Below, piece after piece: positions 59,409 to 64,000 of a stretch of 64,000 bases of DNA. This DNA is from Prosthecomicrobium pneumaticum (GTDB lineage Bacteria > Pseudomonadota > Alphaproteobacteria > Rhizobiales > Kaistiaceae): contig NZ_JACHOO010000002.1 of NCBI RefSeq assembly GCF_014199915.1, positions 474,756 through 538,755 of the forward strand, read 5' to 3'. The stretch's first letter is position 1. The number at the start of each line of letters is the position of its first letter. The notes beneath the pieces are model-generated. The model made no database searches. It was not told where the DNA came from and saw only the letters and a list, made by a program, of their open reading frames with translations. The position numbers and the translations under genes were made by a program.

Positions 59409-60301
59409 GGCTCGCTCGCGATGCGGCGCTGCACGACCACGAAGGCGACCGTCGACAGGGCGGAGACGAGGAAGCCGATCACCGCGATCGCGCCGGCATA
59501 GCCGAAATTGTAGAAGCGGAAGGCCTGCAGATAGATCGCCGGGGCGAGCGTCGTCGTCGCATCGACCGGTCCGCCGCCGGTGATCAGCCAGATCAGGGTG
59601 AATTGCTGGGTCGAGAAGATGAAGGCGAGCACGGCGAGCAGCGCGATCGTGTCGCGCACGCCCGGCAGCGTGACGTGCCGGAACTGGGCGAGCGGCCCGG
59701 CGCCGTCGACCCGCGCCGCGTCATAGAGCTCGTCCGGCACGTTCTGCAGCGCGGCGAGGAGGACGAGCGCATAGAAGGGAAAGCCCTTCCAGACCGTGAC
59801 GATGATCACCGCCGCCATGGCGAGCGTCGGGTCGAGCAGCCATTGCCGGTCCTCCCCGATGAAGGGCAGCAGGCCGGCGAGCCGGTTGAACACGCCGAAG
59901 GTCGGGTCGAGCATCAGGACGAAGGTGATGGCGACCGGGACGTCGGGGATCGCCCAGGGCACGGTGAGGATGCTGCGCACCAGGCCGCGGCCGCGAAAGC
60001 TCCAGTTCATCAAGAGCGCGACACCGAGCGCCACGACGAGGATCGCGACGACGACGGTGAGCGTGTAGACGAGCGTGTGGCCGAGCATCCGCCAGAAGTC
60101 GGGATCGGCGAGCATGAAGCGGTAATTGTCGAGGTCGAGGCCGCCCGCCGGCCCTTCGAGACTGAACAGCGCGCCGCGGACGATCGGATAGAGGATCAGC
60201 ACCGCCTCGAGCACCAGAACGGGCAGGACGAGCAGATAGGGCAGCGCCTTGCCGGCGAGCACGCCGCGCCGGACGCGAACGTCCCCCTCCCCTCCGATCA
60301 T
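59405..60301 (-). CDS. sugar ABC transporter permease (CUT1, MalF-like)
   Basis: This is a 298-residue permease: LPYLLVLPVLVLEAVLILYP, RSILTVPWAIPDVPVAITFV, and the EAA loop YDAARVDGAGPLAQFRHVTL. The start is taken at ATG 60301, giving a short cytoplasmic leader before TM1; the open frame continues upstream through the 60302-60465 spacer without coding character. Confidence 0.87.
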   Translation of the reverse strand: MIGGEGDVRVRRGVLAGKALPYLLVLPVLVLEAVLILYPIVRGALFSLEGPAGGLDLDNYRFMLADPDFWRMLGHTLVYTLTVVVAILVVALGVALLMNWSFRGRGLVRSILTVPWAIPDVPVAITFVLMLDPTFGVFNRLAGLLPFIGEDRQWLLDPTLAMAAVIIVTVWKGFPFYALVLLAALQNVPDELYDAARVDGAGPLAQFRHVTLPGVRDTIALLAVLAFIFSTQQFTLIWLITGGGPVDATTTLAPAIYLQAFRFYNFGYAGAIAVIGFLVSALSTVAFVVVQRRIASEP

Positions 60302-60424
60302 CGCCGTCGCCGCCTGCAAGCCGCCTCTCCTCCTTCGCCGGACGCGCCCTCCGGCACCCCCGTCATCCGCGCCCTCTCCATCATCCCCGAAGGCGGGATG
60401 GCGGAGGGGGCCGGACGTCATGAA

Positions 60425-60452
60425 TCCGGGCGCGCCCCGCGACGCGCCCGGA
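60425..60452 (-). other. stem-loop after the CUT1 binding-protein gene
   Basis: TCCGGGCGCG and CGCGCCCGGA form a perfect 10-bp stem with an 8-base loop, 13 bp past the binding-protein stop on the minus strand. It has no T-run. This is the third case in the window of a strong hairpin directly after a binding-protein gene. Confidence 0.6.
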
Positions 60453-60465
60453 GGCCGCGCCGGCG

Positions 60466-61782
60466 TCAGATCCGGGCGGCGAGACCCTCGAGCTGACGCT
60501 GCGCGGCGTCCATGGCCGCTTTCACCGAGCCGCCGGGCTGCAGGGCGCGCTGGAAGTTCTGCATGATGATGCGGCCGAACTGATCGTCGACGTAAGCGAA
60601 GTCGCCCATCACATCGATCGGTGAGACCTGCTTCGCCTCGTTGAACCCCGACACCCACGGCTTGTCGGCGAGGAACGCCTTGAATTTCTCGGACTTCGCC
60701 GCGAGGTCATAGGGCGGGATGACGTAGAGATTGGTCTCCATCAATTCCGCCATGATGTCGGGCTGCATGGCGAATTTGATGAAGTCCATCGCGCCCTCGA
60801 CATTCTTCGAGGTGTTGAGCGCCATCAGCGGATGGATGCGGTCGAGCGAACGGCGGCTCGCCCAGGGCGGCGCGGCCGACAGGAGGTTCGGGTAGATGTC
60901 GGGATTGGTGGCGCGCAGCACGACGACCGTCGGGTTGACGCCGAAGGCCTGCGCGACGCGGCCGTCGGCGGCGAGCTTCATGATCGCGCCCTGCGCCGTG
61001 CCCTGCGGCACGCCCGCCTCATAGAGCCGCTTCCACAGTTCGAGGCCCTTCACGGTCGCCTCGGAATTGGCGAGCGGCGTCTTCCCCTCGGCCCATTTGC
61101 CGTCATAGGGCAGGCAGAAATTCTGCAGCTGGAACCACCATTCGCCGCCATCGGCGATGGTGTTGGTGAGCGCGATGCCGAACTGGTTCGGCCGGTCGGT
61201 CAGCTTCGCCGTCGTCTCGACCCATTCATCCGCCGAGGTGGCGGGCTTCACCCCCGCTTTCTCGAACAGCGCCTTGTTGTAGACGAGCGCGAAATTCACA
61301 TCGATGGCCGACAGGCCGTAGAGCTTGCCGTCCTGCTTCAGGAAGGCGTGGCCGCCCGAGGGGGTGATGCCGAGATCGGCGACGATCGGATCGAGCGGCT
61401 CGGCGAACTTGAACTTGCGGATGGTCTGCGCCGCGAGATCGGGCATCGCCATCAGGATGTCGGCGTCGATGCCGCCGGCCTGCGCCTGGATGACGACGTT
61501 GGAGGCGTACTGGCTCGCCGGCCAGCCGGTCCACTCGACCTTGTACTGGCTCTGCGACTGATTGAACTTGTCGAGCACGGCGTTCCAGCCGTCCTTCTCG
61601 CCGGGCTGGAACTGCTCCCAGCTCATCAGCTTCAGCGTCTTGCGTTCCTGCGCCCGGACACGCCCTGCAGCGAGCGGCGCCAGCGCCGCGCTCGCGCCGA
61701 GCGCGGCTGCGCCCGACAGGAAGCGGCGCCGTGAAGGACCGCGCGATGCGCCGGTGCGGCCCGTGGCTTCCGAAGTGGCCAT
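60466..61782 (-). CDS. sugar ABC transporter substrate-binding protein (CUT1, family 1), Tat-exported
   Basis: This is a 438-residue binding protein with a twin-arginine signal (SRRRFLSGAAALGASAALAP, cut near GRVRAQE). The mature part has the family-1 extracellular solute-binding fold: LMSWEQFQPGEKDGWNAVLD, ILMAMPDLAAQTIRKFKFAE, HPLMALNTSKNVEGAMDFIK. The ATG at 61782 follows GGGAGAGAGGG. It opens the operon binding protein - MalF - MalG - MR-family dehydratase - hydroxyacid dehydrogenase - aldolase. A GntR operator is 55 bp upstream. Confidence 0.9.
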   Translation of the reverse strand: MATSEATGRTGASRGPSRRRFLSGAAALGASAALAPLAAGRVRAQERKTLKLMSWEQFQPGEKDGWNAVLDKFNQSQSQYKVEWTGWPASQYASNVVIQAQAGGIDADILMAMPDLAAQTIRKFKFAEPLDPIVADLGITPSGGHAFLKQDGKLYGLSAIDVNFALVYNKALFEKAGVKPATSADEWVETTAKLTDRPNQFGIALTNTIADGGEWWFQLQNFCLPYDGKWAEGKTPLANSEATVKGLELWKRLYEAGVPQGTAQGAIMKLAADGRVAQAFGVNPTVVVLRATNPDIYPNLLSAAPPWASRRSLDRIHPLMALNTSKNVEGAMDFIKFAMQPDIMAELMETNLYVIPPYDLAAKSEKFKAFLADKPWVSGFNEAKQVSPIDVMGDFAYVDDQFGRIIMQNFQRALQPGGSVKAAMDAAQRQLEGLAARI

Positions 61783-61836
61783 CCCTCTCTCCCTCGTTTC
61801 TCGCGTCGCCGATGCGATTGCATTCGACGATCGTTT

Positions 61837-61848
61837 ATTGTTTACAAT
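61837..61848. promoter_or_regulatory. GntR operator (ATTGTTTACAAT), CUT1 operon side
   Basis: ATTGTTTACAAT is an ATTGT/ACAAT inverted repeat in otherwise GC-rich DNA, 55 bp before the binding-protein ATG. The identical 12-mer is present between the GntR gene and the divergent dehydrogenase. FCD-type GntR repressors commonly bind ATTGTNNACAAT-like sites, so both are assigned to the adjacent regulator. Confidence 0.75.
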
Positions 61849-61931
61849 CCGAGCGTAGAGGTCGGAGGCACGGCGTGTCAAGGCGAGCGGCGGCGGAGAG
61901 GGCGGCGAAGAAGGGAGGCAGCGCGGCGCGG

Positions 61932-62633
61932 TCAGCCGGTCGCGGCGAAGCGCCCGCTCGCCTTCAGGAGCGCCAGCAGCCGGGCATAGGCGAGGCCGAT
62001 ATGGCTCTCGATCGCGGCGCGGGCGGCCGCAGGGTCGCCGGCGCGGACGATCTCGAGCAGCGCGAGATGATCGCGGTGCCAGCTGTCGAGATAGTCGTCG
62101 GGCAGCGCGTCGCGCAGCAGGAGGAACATCATCACCTGCGAGCGCAGCGTCTCCCAGGCGCGATAGAGCCGGGCGTGGCCGGCGGCCCGGAAGATCGCAT
62201 CGTGGAAGTCGATGTCGAGTTCGGCGACGATCTTGCGCGAGATCTCAATGCGCGGCGTGTCGCGGAAGCGCGTCAGCACCGCCTCGATCGCGGCGATCTC
62301 GGCCGGGCCGGCCCGGCGGCAGGCACAGTCGATGGCGAGCGTCTCGAGCGCCGTCCTGAGGCTGTAGATCTCGGCCGCGTCCTCCGGCGAGATCGCCCGC
62401 ACGGTGGCGCCGCGATGTGCCTCGTGCGCGACGAGCCCCTCCTGCTCCAGGCGGAAGATCGCCTGGCGCACCGGGCCGCGGCTGACCTTCAGCATCGCGG
62501 CGAGATCATCCTCGATCAGGCGCATCCCCGGCTTCAGCTTGCCGGCGAGGATCGCGTCGCGCAGCGCATCGACGACGTCGTCCATCAGGACGCGGCGGCG
62601 GGTGGGAGAGAGGGCGGAAAGTTCGTCGCTCAT
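61932..62633 (-). CDS. GntR-family (FCD) regulator
   Basis: This is a 233-residue regulator. The winged helix is at residues 18-75 (DDVVDALRDAILAGKLKPGM, DDLAAMLKVSRGPVRQAIFR), and the C-terminal FCD domain has its metal/ligand histidines in ELDIDFHDAIFRAAGH and HRDHLALLEIV. The start is ATG 62633; the frame upstream of it crosses an operator. It should repress itself, the divergent dehydrogenase and the CUT1 catabolic operon through two identical ATTGTTTACAAT sites. Confidence 0.9.
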   Translation of the reverse strand: MSDELSALSPTRRRVLMDDVVDALRDAILAGKLKPGMRLIEDDLAAMLKVSRGPVRQAIFRLEQEGLVAHEAHRGATVRAISPEDAAEIYSLRTALETLAIDCACRRAGPAEIAAIEAVLTRFRDTPRIEISRKIVAELDIDFHDAIFRAAGHARLYRAWETLRSQVMMFLLLRDALPDDYLDSWHRDHLALLEIVRAGDPAAARAAIESHIGLAYARLLALLKASGRFAATG

Positions 62634-62638
62634 CTTCA

Positions 62639-62650
62639 ATTGTTTACAAT
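62639..62650. promoter_or_regulatory. GntR operator (ATTGTTTACAAT), regulator/dehydrogenase intergenic
   Basis: The same ATTGTTTACAAT as at 61837 lies 6 bp upstream of the GntR ATG and 61 bp upstream of the divergent 2-hydroxyacid dehydrogenase. It could control both directions. Confidence 0.75.
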
Positions 62651-62710
62651 CAACGAAGGCCGTCCGCCAAGGGTCATGCGCCCCGGCGTCCGGCACACCA
62701 GCGAGGCTCC

Positions 62711-63730
62711 ATGCGCATTCTGAAGGTCAACACCTACGCCCCCGATACGCCGCTCTATCAGGCCTTCGGTCCCGACGTCACCTTCGACATCCATCGGGCC
62801 GGCGCCGAGGCCGTCGCGCCGCCTTCCGCCGAGCGCTGTCGCGCCGCCGATGCGGTGATCAACTGCGCCGCGACCCTGCCGCTCGGCATGCCGCCCTCGG
62901 CCTTCGAGAACTGCAGGATCGTGGTGCGGGAGGGCGTCGGCTACGACAATCTCGACCTCGAAGGCTTCGGCGCGCGCGGCGTGCCGGTCTGCAACGTGCC
63001 GGATTACGGCACGACCGAGGTCGCCGACCATGCGATCGCGCTGATGCTCGCTTTCGCCCGCGGCACGGCGACCTATCAGGAGGCGGTGCGCGACGATCCG
63101 GCCGGCTGGAACTTCGCCGGCGCGCCGCTCGTCCGCCGGCTGCGCGGGGCAACCTTCGCCGTGCTCGGCCTCGGCCGGATCGGCCTCGCCGCGGCCCGGC
63201 GGGCCGCCGCCTTCGACATGAAGGTGATCTTCTACGATCCCTACCTTCCGAACGGCGCGGAACTCGCCGTCGGCTATGAGCGGGTTCGCTCGCTCGACGA
63301 GGCGATGGCGCGCGCCGACGTGCTCTCCGTCCACACCCCGCTCAACGACGAGACGCGCGGCATGGTCGGCGCGGCGGCGCTCGCCAAGGCGAAGCCCGGC
63401 CTCATCGTCGTCAACACGGCGCGCGGCCCGATCGTCGACCTCGATGCGCTGACCGAGGCGCTCCGGAGCGGCCGCGTCGCCGGCGCCGGCCTCGACGTGC
63501 TGCCGAAGGAGCCGGCCGATCCCGACCATGCGCTCATCCGCGCCTGGCGGGCCCGCGAGGCCTGGACGGAAGGCCGGCTCGTCGTCACGCCGCACGCCGC
63601 CTTCTACAGCCCCTCGGCGCTCGAGGACATGCAGCGCAAGGCGATCGAGGTGATCGTCACCTATCTGCGCGAGGGCGTGCTGATGAACTGCGTCAACCGC
63701 GAACATCTGCGGGCGCGCACGCCGGCCTGA
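62711..63730 (+). CDS. D-isomer-specific 2-hydroxyacid dehydrogenase (C-terminal-binding-protein-like)
   Basis: This is a 339-residue NAD-dependent dehydrogenase: VVREGVGYDNLDLEGFGARG, the Rossmann AVLGLGRIGLAAARRAAAFD, catalytic Arg in VVNTARGPIVDLDAL, Glu in AGAGLDVLPKEPADPD and His in VTPHAAFYSPSAL. It diverges from its likely regulator, a GntR protein. It probably handles a 2-oxo or 2-hydroxy acid formed in the CUT1-linked pathway. Confidence 0.88.
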   Translation: MRILKVNTYAPDTPLYQAFGPDVTFDIHRAGAEAVAPPSAERCRAADAVINCAATLPLGMPPSAFENCRIVVREGVGYDNLDLEGFGARGVPVCNVPDYGTTEVADHAIALMLAFARGTATYQEAVRDDPAGWNFAGAPLVRRLRGATFAVLGLGRIGLAAARRAAAFDMKVIFYDPYLPNGAELAVGYERVRSLDEAMARADVLSVHTPLNDETRGMVGAAALAKAKPGLIVVNTARGPIVDLDALTEALRSGRVAGAGLDVLPKEPADPDHALIRAWRAREAWTEGRLVVTPHAAFYSPSALEDMQRKAIEVIVTYLREGVLMNCVNREHLRARTPA

Positions 63731-63733
63731 AGC

Positions 63734-63771
63734 TGGCGCGATCGGGCAATCGAATGGCGCGATCGGTCATT
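63734..63771 (+). promoter_or_regulatory. tandem direct repeat before the AraC-type gene
   Basis: TGGCGCGATCGGGCAAT (63734-63750) and TGGCGCGATCGGTCATT (63755-63771) match at 15 of 17 positions and are exactly 21 bp apart, two helical turns. Tandem direct repeats in one face of the helix are typical of AraC/XylS-family binding sites. The AraC-type gene starts 87 bp downstream. Confidence 0.6.
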
Positions 63772-63857
63772 GCGCCGCGCCGCGATGCACCTATCTTCCC
63801 GCCGAGCGGCGGCCGCCAGGGGCGGTCGCCGCGTTCCGGTGCGGAGGCCCCAAATCC

Positions 63858-64000
63858 ATGGACCGCATGCCGATCGATCGCTGCCGGATGCCGACGGCGA
63901 TGTGGCGGGCCATCGAGGATGTCGGCCTGCCGCCGGCGGCGGTGCTGCGCCAGGCGCGGCTTCCCGCCGCCTTCCATCTCGACCCGCACGCCATCCTCAC
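63858..64000 (+). CDS. AraC-family transcriptional regulator, 3' truncated by window edge
   Basis: Only 47 codons are visible. The N-terminus, including MPTAMWRAIEDVGLPPAAVL and RQARLPAAFHLDPHAIL, matches the start of the arabinose-binding-type domain found in AraC regulators of the OruR/ArgR kind. The DNA-binding domain would lie outside the window. ATG 63858 and ATG 63867 are both possible starts. Confidence 0.6.
   Translation, partial: MDRMPIDRCRMPTAMWRAIEDVGLPPAAVLRQARLPAAFHLDPHAIL

Overview
The window is GC-rich (about 70 %) bacterial DNA with tightly packed operons and ATGA or TGATG gene overlaps. The gene set is glycolate oxidase GlcDEF, LutABC, two phasins, a DUF1127 protein, plant/alphaproteobacterial-type glutamate-cysteine ligase, a PdhS/PleC-like histidine kinase and a tRNA-His with an A73 discriminator. 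Together these point to an alphaproteobacterium of the Hyphomicrobiales (Rhizobiales). The genus cannot be fixed from the sequence. There is no rRNA, CRISPR array, transposase or integrase. Both window ends cut a gene: an MFS exporter on the left and an AraC-type regulator on the right.

Left part (1-26 kb): an MFS exporter tail; malate synthase A; a TPP-riboswitch thiM-thiE pair; a VapBC module; and the glycolate oxidase operon glcD-glcE-glcF with a divergent LysR gene. A repeat cluster flanked by a 14-bp direct duplication splits glcD from glcE. Then come small periplasmic, SDR, gshA, Usp, DUF937 and DUF1127 genes, a second LysR regulator, an EamA exporter and an amino-acid ABC pair without an ATPase. 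The lactate operon (gntR-lutA-lutB-lutC) carries two DUF29 paralogues between lutA and lutB and an MqsRA-like toxin-antitoxin pair between lutB and lutC.

Middle part (26-34 kb): a CnbZ-like protein; an unusual pair made of a lipoprotein with an AT-rich tail and a leaderless three-domain peptidoglycan hydrolase; a large PAS histidine kinase; two phasins, the second with a probable PhaR-controlled promoter; and tRNA-His.

Right part (34-64 kb): a carbohydrate / sugar-acid catabolic island. It holds an AceE/MdeB-like E1 enzyme, an SDR, a split transketolase, two enolase-superfamily dehydratases, a LacI repressor and two complete CUT2 sugar ABC transporters. It also holds an amino-acid ABC system and a CUT1 system, both without ATPases, an SMP-30 lactonase, an HpcH/HpaI aldolase, two 2-hydroxyacid dehydrogenases and a GntR repressor. 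Three related 18-bp LacI/GntR-type operators, two identical 12-bp operators for the FCD-type GntR protein, and a 21-bp-spaced direct repeat before the AraC gene outline at least three regulatory circuits.

Taken together (inference), the genes suit a heterotroph that imports sugars and sugar acids and cleaves them to pyruvate plus C2/C3 fragments. GlcDEF plus malate synthase (glycolate to glyoxylate to malate) and LutABC (lactate to pyruvate) would recover those fragments.
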